Shown here: positions 1 to 5,161 of the stretch, piece by piece
Numbering within the stretch: the first letter of the stretch is position 1
Layout of the letters: the number at the start of each line of letters is the position of its first letter
Origin: Curvibacter sp.
GTDB taxonomy: Bacteria > Pseudomonadota > Gammaproteobacteria > Burkholderiales > Burkholderiaceae_C
Assembly (NCBI GenBank): GCA_003500955.1
Contig: DNQP01000057.1
Location: 1-7,804, forward strand
DNA: 7,804 bases
Direction of reading: 5' to 3'
Position numbers and translations under genes: made by a program
Notes under the pieces: model-generated
The model's database searches: none
What the model was told of the DNA's origin: nothing
What the model saw: the letters and a program-made list of their open reading frames with translations, nothing else

Positions 1-32
1 GCGCCTTGCAGTCCGTGCCGAATGGCGCGGTC

Positions 33-350
33 CTAGCGTGAGATCTTGCGCTCGACGTCCACCACGGTACCGGCCCGGAAGGTGATGACCGTCAGCGTGT
101 CCGGATCCTGCTCATGCGGGAAGTAGGTCCAGGTCTTGTCCCCGTCACGCCCCTGCACGATGGCCGCCCCGTCACGCCCGCGCACGCGGCCACCCGTCCA
201 GGCTTCGTGATCCGGCTTGCCCACACGCACCAGGACCTCCCCCTCGGTCATGCCCATGCGAATGAAACCGCGTTCGCGCGCGTCATGCGCACTGGCCAGG
301 GCGCTGAGCCCCCAGATCAAAAGCGGGACGAGGACGCGGAAGTTCTTCAT
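33..350 (-). CDS. Small exported protein, BamE/SmpA-like or DUF2845-like
   Basis: A 105-residue protein. The start at 350 is chosen because a classic signal peptide begins there: a basic start (MKNFR), a hydrophobic core, and an ALASA cleavage motif at about residue 21. An upstream in-frame ATG at 416 would add 22 residues unlike an export signal. The mature part contains GMTEGEVLVRVGKPD, the pattern of small periplasmic BamE/SmpA- or DUF2845-type domains (short helix, then a Gly-x-Pro turn). It is followed by a strand-rich end with WTYFP and VITFRAGTVVDVE. Such domains often act as small adaptor or lipid-binding modules in the envelope. There is no lipobox Cys, so it is likely soluble in the periplasm. 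It lies downstream of the esterase gene, beyond a hairpin, so it may be transcribed separately. No clear Shine-Dalgarno was seen. The family call is from motif resemblance; the exact role is unknown. Confidence 0.7.
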   Translation of the reverse strand: MKNFRVLVPLLIWGLSALASAHDARERGFIRMGMTEGEVLVRVGKPDHEAWTGGRVRGRDGAAIVQGRDGDKTWTYFPHEQDPDTLTVITFRAGTVVDVERKISR

Positions 351-420
351 GGTGCATGCGTTGAGATGAGACTGAACAGGGGAACAGACAACGGGTCTCC
401 GCTGTGCGGTGCCCACTGTA

Positions 421-453
421 CCGTCAACGCCTGAGCCGTCGAGGCGTTGACGG
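421..453 (-). terminator. 12-bp perfect hairpin, possible terminator of the esterase operon
   Basis: CCGTCAACGCCT at 421-432 is exactly complementary to AGGCGTTGACGG at 442-453, around a 9-nt loop. On the minus strand it begins about 20 bases after the esterase stop codon. No U-rich tract follows in that direction, so it is not a textbook intrinsic terminator. It could instead stabilise the mRNA 3' end or assist Rho-dependent termination. Confidence 0.45.
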
Positions 454-473
454 CGCGCGCCGCCGGGCTGCGC

Positions 474-1133
474 TCAGGCCAGCCAGCCCACCTTGCGCAG
501 CGTCTGCACCAGACCCTCGGCAAAGCTGCGGTAGCCCTGGGCGTTGGCATGCACGGTGTCGGCGCGCAAGTCCGGCTGCGAGAGCACCCGCGCCCAACCC
601 TCGGCGTGCAGCGGCAGCTTCAGTTCATCGGCCAGTTCGGCGTACAGCGGGTGGTCCTTGAGGCTGCCCGTGCCCGCGGACAGCAGCGAGACCTGGGGCA
701 CAGCCACCAGCAGCACCTGCGCACCACCGGCCTGCGCCGTGCGGCTGATCTCGCGGATCGTGGCCTTGGCCGCACCCGCGCTCATCTGCCGCAGAAAGTC
801 ATTGCCGCCGATGCTCACGATCACCAGCCTCGGTTGATGTTCCTGCAGCAAGGCTGGCAGGCGCGCCAGCGCCTGGGCCGTGGTGTCGCCCGAGACCCCG
901 CCATTGACCACCTGCCAGCCCGTGAGTGACTGCAGCACCGTAGGATAGGCCGTATCCGGCGTCGCGCCCACGCCCGAGGTCAGCGAATCGCCCAGGGCCA
1001 GCACGCTGCTGCCGGCCGGCAAGGCCTGGGCCTTGGGGGCGCGCTTGCCGCAGGCCGACAACAGAAGCAGGGCGACCCCGGTCGTCAGCAGGGAGCGACG
1101 TGATCCCCGTGCGTGCAGTGCCCCAACATGCAT
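474..1133 (-). CDS. GDSL/SGNH esterase lipoprotein (TesA-type arylesterase / lysophospholipase)
   Basis: A 219-residue SGNH-hydrolase predicted to cleave esters or thioesters (arylesterase, acyl-CoA thioesterase or lysophospholipase I activities are known for TesA relatives). The four conserved blocks are visible: GDSLTSG at 48-54 with nucleophile Ser50; NGGVSGDT at 77-84 with the oxyanion Gly; GGND at 109-112 with Asn111; and DTVHAN at 192-197 with catalytic Asp192 and His195. The N-terminus is basic and hydrophobic and ends in LSAC, so Cys28 is a likely lipidation site; the protein should be anchored in the envelope, whereas E. coli TesA is soluble and periplasmic. The start at 1133 is preceded by GAGGA at good spacing; the frame stays open further upstream, but without a plausible signal. 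It follows the three-helix membrane gene after a 23-base gap and is probably last in the operon. The fold is certain; the substrate is not. Confidence 0.93.
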   Translation of the reverse strand: MHVGALHARGSRRSLLTTGVALLLLSACGKRAPKAQALPAGSSVLALGDSLTSGVGATPDTAYPTVLQSLTGWQVVNGGVSGDTTAQALARLPALLQEHQPRLVIVSIGGNDFLRQMSAGAAKATIREISRTAQAGGAQVLLVAVPQVSLLSAGTGSLKDHPLYAELADELKLPLHAEGWARVLSQPDLRADTVHANAQGYRSFAEGLVQTLRKVGWLA

Positions 1134-1156
1134 AAAGTTTCCTCGATCTTTCCAGT

Positions 1157-1462
1157 TCAACGGGAAGACCCGCTGAGCGACAACGCGAACACGATGTAGG
1201 CGATGACCGCCGGGATGGGCAGCAGATGCCACCAGTAGCTGCGCGCCGAGGCGCCAGAGAGATAGCCGTGGATGATGAGCCCCGCGCCGACCAGACACAG
1301 CAGCGGCAGCACATACAGCGCGGCATTGAGCACCAGCATGTCGCGCGGGCTCACACCGCCGGCATTGGCGATCCCGCCCGCCGAAAACGCCACCAGCATG
1401 AACAGCATGAAGGCCAGGCTCAGCTGCGCCACCACACTGCAAACCACCCAGAACAAAGACAT
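1157..1462 (-). CDS. Small three-helix inner-membrane protein, unknown function
   Basis: A 101-residue, very hydrophobic protein with predicted membrane helices at about 4-27, 43-66 and 77-97. Short polar connectors lie between them (GGVSPRD around 35-41 and SGASARSYWW around 69-78). The start is well supported: GGAGGAG lies at 1468-1474, five bases ahead of the ATG. No catalytic motif or recognised family is visible. It sits between the unknown gene at 1499 (36-base gap) and the esterase at 1133 (23-base gap), so it is probably co-transcribed with both. It may be an accessory to envelope or lipid processing by the adjacent esterase, but that is only a guess from position. Confidence 0.8.
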   Translation of the reverse strand: MSLFWVVCSVVAQLSLAFMLFMLVAFSAGGIANAGGVSPRDMLVLNAALYVLPLLCLVGAGLIIHGYLSGASARSYWWHLLPIPAVIAYIVFALSLSGSSR

Positions 1463-1498
1463 CGCTGCTCCTCCACGTCTACACGGCCAAGCGCCAGC

Positions 1499-1915
1499 CT
1501 AACAGGCCAGCGAGGGCGTGAACTTCTCGCTCCCACTCAGGACGCATTCCAGCGCCTGCGCCTCGATCGCCAGCACCACCCCGTTGGCCAGGGCCAGCCG
1601 CGCGCGCACCGGCGCCCCACTGGCAAAGGGCAGCGGCAAACGACGCAGACGCTGCCCCTCCAGCCACCACTCGCCGTCGGCCACGCGCCCCATGGCCCAG
1701 GCCAGCTCGCCCTGCCAGCGCGCCTGCCGGAAGCACAGCACCACGGGCGCCAGATAGCCCTCGCGCTCCTCGGGGGCGTGGGCCAAGGAACCCATCGGGC
1801 AAGTGACATGTGCGGTCGACAGGGTCACGCGCAGGTCAGCACCGGTGGTTTCGACCTGGCCCAGCTGCGAGTCCTGCAAATCCAGCAGCAAGCCGCCCGG
1901 CGGCGTGGCCCTCAT
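1499..1915 (-). CDS. Conserved-looking hypothetical protein, ends in SLAC
   Basis: A 138-residue protein without signal peptide or membrane helix, so likely cytoplasmic. It seems mostly beta: alternating hydrophobic stretches such as ADLRVTLSTAHVTC (26-39), GYLAPVVLCF (53-62), GEWWLEGQRLRRLPLPF (81-97) and ANGVVLAIEAQALEC (109-123), closing with the motif FTPSLAC. I do not recognise a named family, though a strand-rich fold with a terminal SLAC resembles uncharacterised betaproteobacterial proteins. Its ATG overlaps the stop of the upstream gene as ATGA (1912-1915), with GGGAG inside the end of that gene serving as ribosome binding site. Translation of the two is therefore probably coupled, which suggests that their products work together or need matched amounts. 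Confidence 0.75.
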   Translation of the reverse strand: MRATPPGGLLLDLQDSQLGQVETTGADLRVTLSTAHVTCPMGSLAHAPEEREGYLAPVVLCFRQARWQGELAWAMGRVADGEWWLEGQRLRRLPLPFASGAPVRARLALANGVVLAIEAQALECVLSGSEKFTPSLAC

Positions 1916-2412
1916 CGCGGTACTCCCGCGGCGGGCTCGGCCTCGACGCGGATCTCAGCGCCCAGGATCCTCGGCAGACCGTCGGGGCGTACGCGTCGGT
2001 CGTAACGCACACGAAAACCGGTCGCCGACGCCGGCAAGGGCCGGCTCAGCACCAGCGTCTTGCAGCTGTAGGCCAGCGCCACCCAGGTCCCGGCCGCCGA
2101 GGCGGGCGTGAGCGTCCAGCTCAACAAACCCCGCCCGCCGGGCAAGGTTTGATCCGTCTCCGGCACCAGCGCGGCCTGTTCCTGCGGCAAGCCGTCGAAC
2201 ACCGTGAGGCTTTGCAGCCGGCAGGGCTCCGCCTGCGCCCTCACCTGCCAACCCTCGGGCAAAGACACAGGCGCCGGCCGGGCCTCGACGGACAGGGGCA
2301 GCGGCCAGTCTTGCCAGATCGTCGCAGCAGCTGCAACCCAGGGGCAGGCCAATGGCAAGAGCAGCGTCCAACGCCGTTGGAGAGATTGCAGGCGCACGAG
2401 AAAACCCGTCAT
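1912..2412 (-). CDS. Exported STY0301-like protein of unknown function
   Basis: A 166-residue protein starting at 2412 with a signal peptide: MTGFLVR, a basic stretch, a hydrophobic core about 16-30, and probable cleavage after AAA. The mature part holds CRLQSLTVFDGLPQEQAALVP (64-84), then LSWTL (97-101), a VALAYSCKTLVLSRPLP segment (111-127) and a late VRYDR. Small secreted STY0301-type proteins have this order: a VFDG-P-E-x-A-x-L-P block, a Trp strand, then a Tyr-x-Cys strand followed by L-x-R-x-LP. Cys64 and Cys117 could form a disulphide in the periplasm. The frame remains open up to 2706, but the translation there is a shadow of the next membrane gene. It overlaps the following gene by ATGA. 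Family assignment is by remembered pattern; no function is established. Confidence 0.72.
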   Translation of the reverse strand: MTGFLVRLQSLQRRWTLLLPLACPWVAAAATIWQDWPLPLSVEARPAPVSLPEGWQVRAQAEPCRLQSLTVFDGLPQEQAALVPETDQTLPGGRGLLSWTLTPASAAGTWVALAYSCKTLVLSRPLPASATGFRVRYDRRVRPDGLPRILGAEIRVEAEPAAGVPR

Positions 2413-2444
2413 GAAGTTCTGCCCATCAAGCAGCCGGCACACGG

Positions 2445-2690
2445 TCAGCGCGGCCGGACTCGCCTGGCCATCCAAGCCAACGCAAAGGCCAGCAACAAGG
2501 CGGCTAGGGCCGCGAGGGCGTAGCCCAGCACACTCTGCTGATGGTAGTTGACCAGACCATCGAAGTAGTGGCCTTCTTCGTTGTAAGCCAGGCCGGCGCG
2601 CTGCCAGGCCACCACGGCCAGCGCGCAGCCCAGGGCCCCACACAAAGCCGACAGGCCCGCACAGACCATGAACAGGGCAGACCGCCTCAT
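2445..2690 (-). CDS. Small two-helix membrane protein, unknown function
   Basis: An 81-residue protein with predicted membrane helices at about 7-28 and 54-75. A 25-residue loop between them (QRAGLAYNEEGHYFDGLVNY region) carries acidic and aromatic residues. The C-terminus is basic (MARRVRPR). By the positive-inside rule both ends should be cytoplasmic and the loop periplasmic. A purine-rich GGGGGCGAAG lies shortly before the ATG. It follows the DUF1330 gene by 45 bases and precedes the STY0301-like gene by 32. The reading frame is preferred over the longer overlapping one (to 2706) because only this frame gives a coherent membrane protein. No family was recognised. Confidence 0.75.
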   Translation of the reverse strand: MRRSALFMVCAGLSALCGALGCALAVVAWQRAGLAYNEEGHYFDGLVNYHQQSVLGYALAALAALLLAFALAWMARRVRPR

Positions 2691-2735
2691 GCCGCTTCGC
2701 CCCCAAGCCAGCAGCGCTGCTTCACCAGAACGTCC

Positions 2736-3023
2736 CTAGATCTCATACGAGGTCAGCATGACGTCGGCCGCCTGCTCCCTGAGCGGAATGAGCGCCTGGT
2801 AGGCGTCGGACATGAACCACCCGTCGGCCGCGGCGAGGTTGGGAAAGCGGATGACCACGATGTCGGCGTGCGGGTTGACGCCGGCCAGGGCCGCTCGCTG
2901 CCGGCCCCGAAATACCAGCTCGGCGCCCCAGGGCTCTAAGGTACCGGGCACCTGGTCCCGGTACGCGATCCATTTCAGGGGGTCTTTGACGGTGATCTGT
3001 CCAACGACGTAGGCGTGAGTCAT
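2736..3023 (-). CDS. DUF1330 family protein
   Basis: A 95-residue protein of the DUF1330 type, a ferredoxin-like dimeric alpha/beta barrel fold of uncertain biochemical role. Characteristic features are the opening strand AYVVGQITVKDP, the Y-R-D-x-V helix (21-25), the GAELVFRGRQRAALAG hairpin (33-48), the strand DIVVIRFPNLAAADGWF (54-70) and the closing SDAYQALIPLRE helix (72-83). The length is typical of the family. The start at 3023 gives the usual MTHAYVVGQI beginning; an in-frame ATG at 3113 would add 30 residues not seen in such proteins. No strong Shine-Dalgarno precedes it. It is the first gene of the six-gene minus-strand series, so its promoter should lie in 3024-3184. Confidence 0.9.
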   Translation of the reverse strand: MTHAYVVGQITVKDPLKWIAYRDQVPGTLEPWGAELVFRGRQRAALAGVNPHADIVVIRFPNLAAADGWFMSDAYQALIPLREQAADVMLTSYEI

Positions 3024-3184
3024 GACGGGGCTTGATGGGATATCTTTAAAAAATGCGGTACACACAGAGTAGTTGCCATGCAGCTGAACGGCCATACTAA
3101 AAGCCATTCTCATGTAGAGCTACCTACACCGCGATCTTTTCGCGCAGCGTACAGAGACCGAAGGACGAGGCATTGACTGCCATA
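3024..3184. other. Intergenic boundary between operon and lower-G+C insert
   Basis: These 161 bases separate the Abi_C-type gene from the DUF1330 gene. They should hold the promoter of the six-gene operon, but no convincing -35/-10 pair was found. They contain GCCATACTA at 3091-3099, repeated at 3179-3187 across the Abi_C stop codon, and AATGCGGTACA at 3052-3062, which nearly matches a site at 5137-5147 on the other side of the insert. Small hairpins of only 5 bp (3113-3128 and 3130-3144) are present; neither has a T tract. Confidence 0.3.
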
Positions 3185-4015
3185 CTAGGGCCCTTTCTTC
3201 CGTGCATGAGCATGGAGTAACCACTCAGCGATGGTTCCCATGAATTGAATGGCAGCTCTTGCCTCCGTATCTGTGATACTCGTTAACCATGGACGGCCAT
3301 GACCAGTACCCAGCTTGTTGCGCATTGCGTTGACTCCGCACGCGAGACTAAATATGGCGCGTTCAGTTTTACGTTGTGGCGGTTCGCCGGGTTGGATAGG
3401 ATGCTGTGGCGTAGCCAGGTCGATCGCGACAAAAGCCATACCGAGCAAACCTTCGAAGTTAGCGCCTTGTGGATAGCTTCCATTGCGCTCTACGAGAATG
3501 TGTGCTGCAGTTGCTTCAAGCAAGTCTTTACTCGTGCCGGAGAGCAACGCGGCGTCTTCCGCTCCGCGTTTGGCACGGCGAATATACGATTCAAGAGCAT
3601 TGGATAGAGCAGCTCCTGACAGATTTTCTAGAATCTGCGGCTGAAGCTCACCATCTTGAGTGAGCGTGAAGCCCTCAGCGCGAAATGCTGCAATTGCATT
3701 TGTTATAGCTTCCGCACCGACGTAGTTTGGAGAACCCGGGCGAAAACCACCACTCGCGCGGAGGAAGGAAAGAAGCGATTCGACAAGTGCCTCACCGCCT
3801 GATGGGTTGTTCTCAAGAGCCCAACTCAACGTTCCACGGATGCGCTTCGCTTTTCCGACCAATTGACCTTGAGCCTTCGGATCACCAGAGGTTAAACGAG
3901 CGCGATTTATCTGAAATTCCAAATCGGAATGGCTTGGCTCACGAGTCTCGGATTGGGCATCATCAACTAAGCGAGCCATCGCGAAAATGATGGAGTCCGT
4001 CAGAGGTGCGGTCAT
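3185..4015 (-). CDS. Abortive infection family protein with Abi_C-type C-terminus
   Basis: A 276-residue soluble protein. The C-terminal part (about 215-270) carries the pattern of the Abi_C domain: GVNAMRNKLGTGHGR at 228-241 (Arg-Asn ... Gly-His-Gly-Arg), followed by a helix with A-AAIQFMGTIAEWLL. The middle part matches the usual partner region of this family: LESYIRRAKRGAEDAALLSG then TSKDLLEATAAHIL (about 142-174), where a helix about retained kin or 'lifetime' residues is followed by a D/E-rich helix. The N-terminal 130 residues are helical and unassigned. Members of the family were named for phage exclusion, but most are biochemically uncharacterised, and no nuclease or other catalytic motif is obvious here. 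AGGA precedes the ATG by five bases. Base composition is lower in G+C than the flanks, and it follows a membrane coiled-coil gene on the same strand. Domain call is good; anti-phage activity is inference. Confidence 0.8.
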   Translation of the reverse strand: MTAPLTDSIIFAMARLVDDAQSETREPSHSDLEFQINRARLTSGDPKAQGQLVGKAKRIRGTLSWALENNPSGGEALVESLLSFLRASGGFRPGSPNYVGAEAITNAIAAFRAEGFTLTQDGELQPQILENLSGAALSNALESYIRRAKRGAEDAALLSGTSKDLLEATAAHILVERNGSYPQGANFEGLLGMAFVAIDLATPQHPIQPGEPPQRKTERAIFSLACGVNAMRNKLGTGHGRPWLTSITDTEARAAIQFMGTIAEWLLHAHARKKGP

Positions 4016-4161
4016 GGAGATCCTAACTTTCTAAGGCTCGTTTGAGCTGAACGCACAGCACCGGCGAGGCAAAGTGGCCCGGAGTAGACAATTCCCGCAC
4101 CGGCTCCGGAAGGGCCAGGCTAGCTTACCGGAGAATGTCCACTTGAGCGAAGGGACAGGCG
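4016..4161. other. Structured intergenic spacer between the two accessory genes
   Basis: These 146 bases lie between the coiled-coil gene stop and the Abi_C gene start. CCGGAG occurs at 4079-4084 and again at 4128-4133, and the complementary CTCCGG lies between them at 4104-4109. Two mutually exclusive stems are therefore possible: 4075-4084 with 4104-4117 (10 pairs with a bulge), or 4104-4109 with 4128-4133. Neither is followed by a clear U tract. The spacer could hold a terminator or an attenuator-like switch, or be a remnant of a mobile sequence. No promoter for the Abi_C gene was recognised in it. Confidence 0.35.
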
Positions 4162-4962
4162 TCACTTGGCGCTGCTGCGCTCACGCGCATTCACCTTCTC
4201 TCGGAGCGCCGCAAGGGCGTCTTCCTTGACGACACCAGGCATCAGCCTGTTTGTCGCTTCGAGGCCGCGGAGAGAGATCGCGTCTAAACCAGGCTCGAAG
4301 AGGAACAGTTCAACTGCGACCAAATGCGCTGTGCCCGCGTAGTTCCGGACAAACGGTACGGTGGACAGCGCTTCCGTGGAGCCGTAAATCGTCGCGGCAG
4401 GTGTCTTACTTCGATTCAGAACACGAATGCCAGTCGCCTCCTCATAAAGCTCGACGGCAGACACAACGCGTGCAAGAAACTCTTGCGCCGGACCGAGCGT
4501 CCGTTGCCACTCCATGTGTAGTGTGTGAACCAGTTGGTCGTCGCTCGACTCGAGCATCTGCTTCCAACTGCCCATCGCATTTGTTATAGCGAGTGGGAGC
4601 TCGGCCACGGTCTTCGGCATACCTTCGGCTGACTTTGTTAGTGAGTCCTCGAACTGAGCTAGGAGCTTCGCGATCTGCTCAAGAGCAGCATACTTACCCA
4701 TCTTGCGAAGTTCTTCACGTTGCGCGTCAAGGGATGCACGCTGGAGTTTCAGCTCCTCTCTCTGCAAGCGTAGCTCGTGGCTCTGCACTTGATACGCGGC
4801 AACGAGCCAGATAAACGCCAATGCGCCAGAAACCCCAGCCAAGAAGCCCCCGATCAAGTTGAGCTGATCGAGCTTCGGAAACTGCCATACGGCGGCAAAT
4901 GCCAGAAGCAAGACTACTGCAGTCAGTACGTAGGGTACCTTTCGAGCCAGCGATTCGCGCAT
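4162..4962 (-). CDS. Membrane-anchored coiled-coil protein, unknown family, candidate defence partner
   Basis: A protein of 266 residues from the ATG at 4962. Two membrane helices (about 9-26 and 36-57) are followed by a heptad-like, charged, Gln-rich segment (58-110) rich in HELRLQREELKLQR-type repeats, a strong coiled coil. The C-terminal 155 residues are a predicted cytoplasmic domain with no motif I recognise. Helix pair plus coiled coil resembles the layout of putative phage abortive-infection membrane proteins, but I cannot place it in a family. The start is uncertain. ATG at 5016 would add 18 residues, and a TTG at 5094 would add 44, but that TTG lies inside the -10 box of the promoter found here. 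None of these starts has its own Shine-Dalgarno; the strong one feeds a leader ORF ending 17 bases upstream of 4962. Moderate G+C and position beside an Abi_C gene suggest an acquired defence module. Confidence 0.7.
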   Translation of the reverse strand: MRESLARKVPYVLTAVVLLLAFAAVWQFPKLDQLNLIGGFLAGVSGALAFIWLVAAYQVQSHELRLQREELKLQRASLDAQREELRKMGKYAALEQIAKLLAQFEDSLTKSAEGMPKTVAELPLAITNAMGSWKQMLESSDDQLVHTLHMEWQRTLGPAQEFLARVVSAVELYEEATGIRVLNRSKTPAATIYGSTEALSTVPFVRNYAGTAHLVAVELFLFEPGLDAISLRGLEATNRLMPGVVKEDALAALREKVNARERSSAK

Positions 4963-4979
4963 GAGTTGGTTTGTAACGC

Positions 4980-5036
4980 CTAGCGCGATGTGGACCGCAA
5001 AAGTCCGGAATAACATGGACTGATGGCGATGATCAT
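4980..5036 (-). CDS. Possible 18-codon leader ORF ahead of the coiled-coil gene
   Basis: ATG at 5036 opens 18 codons (MIIAISPCYSGLLRSTSR) closed by TAG at 4980-4982. It has the best ribosome binding site of the region, AAGGAGG at 5044-5050, seven bases before the ATG, and it lies inside the expected transcript. It ends 17 bases before the preferred start of the coiled-coil gene and overlaps the alternative start at 5016 in another frame. It may couple or attenuate translation of that gene. Alternatively it marks a frameshift that separated the gene from its true start. The peptide itself matches nothing I know. Confidence 0.4.
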   Translation of the reverse strand: MIIAISPCYSGLLRSTSR

Positions 5037-5043
5037 CCTGACG

Positions 5044-5050
5044 CCTCCTT
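5044..5050 (-). promoter_or_regulatory. Strong Shine-Dalgarno (AAGGAGG) feeding the leader ORF
   Basis: On the minus strand AAGGAGG stands seven bases ahead of ATG at 5036. The match is near perfect but it is out of frame with the 266-residue protein, which is what makes the true start of that protein doubtful. Confidence 0.6.
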
Positions 5051-5092
5051 TGCTGCAAGCTAAGTGCTTGTTTTGTTTGAAGAATTCGCGTC

Positions 5093-5121
5093 AATATAGC
5101 GCAGGGTCACGTCTATGACAA
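5093..5121 (-). promoter_or_regulatory. Sigma-70-type promoter of the accessory module
   Basis: Minus strand: -35 TTGTCA (5116-5121) and -10 TATATT (5093-5098), each five of six bases of the consensus, separated by exactly 17 bases. Transcription should begin near 5086, leaving about 50 bases before the leader ATG and about 124 before the ATG at 4962. The surrounding 5051-5100 stretch is A+T-rich. The promoter lies within the lower-G+C segment, so the module probably brings its own transcription rather than depending on the upstream decarboxylase gene. Confidence 0.6.
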
Positions 5122-5161
5122 ATCGTGCCAAGCAGCAATGCGGTGCAAGGGCAACATCTCA

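Noticed and set aside
1134..1442. N-terminal extension of the esterase frame up to 1442
   Set aside because: The extra 103 residues are a low-quality shadow of the three-helix membrane gene. A ribosome binding site and lipoprotein signal sit exactly at 1133.
1226..2005. Plus-strand open frame of about 259 codons
   Set aside because: Antisense to three supported minus-strand genes; composition (Gln, His, Arg, Pro rich) is typical of a shadow.
2413..2706. Extension of the STY0301-like frame up to 2706
   Set aside because: The translation overlaps the two-helix membrane gene in another frame and lacks any coherent feature, while a signal peptide starts at 2412.
3091..3187. Direct repeat GCCATACTA at 3091-3099 and 3179-3187
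   Set aside because: Nine bases over an 88-base distance is within chance expectation, and no mobile element lies between the copies.
4016..4985. Integron cassette boundaries: GTTAGG just before the Abi_C start and CTAGGC before the coiled-coil gene start (minus strand)
   Set aside because: Cassettes would need attC sites with paired RYYYAAC and GTTRRRY boxes around an imperfect hairpin. No matching RYYYAAC box was found after either gene, and the cores depart from the consensus (GTTAGGA, GCTAGGC).
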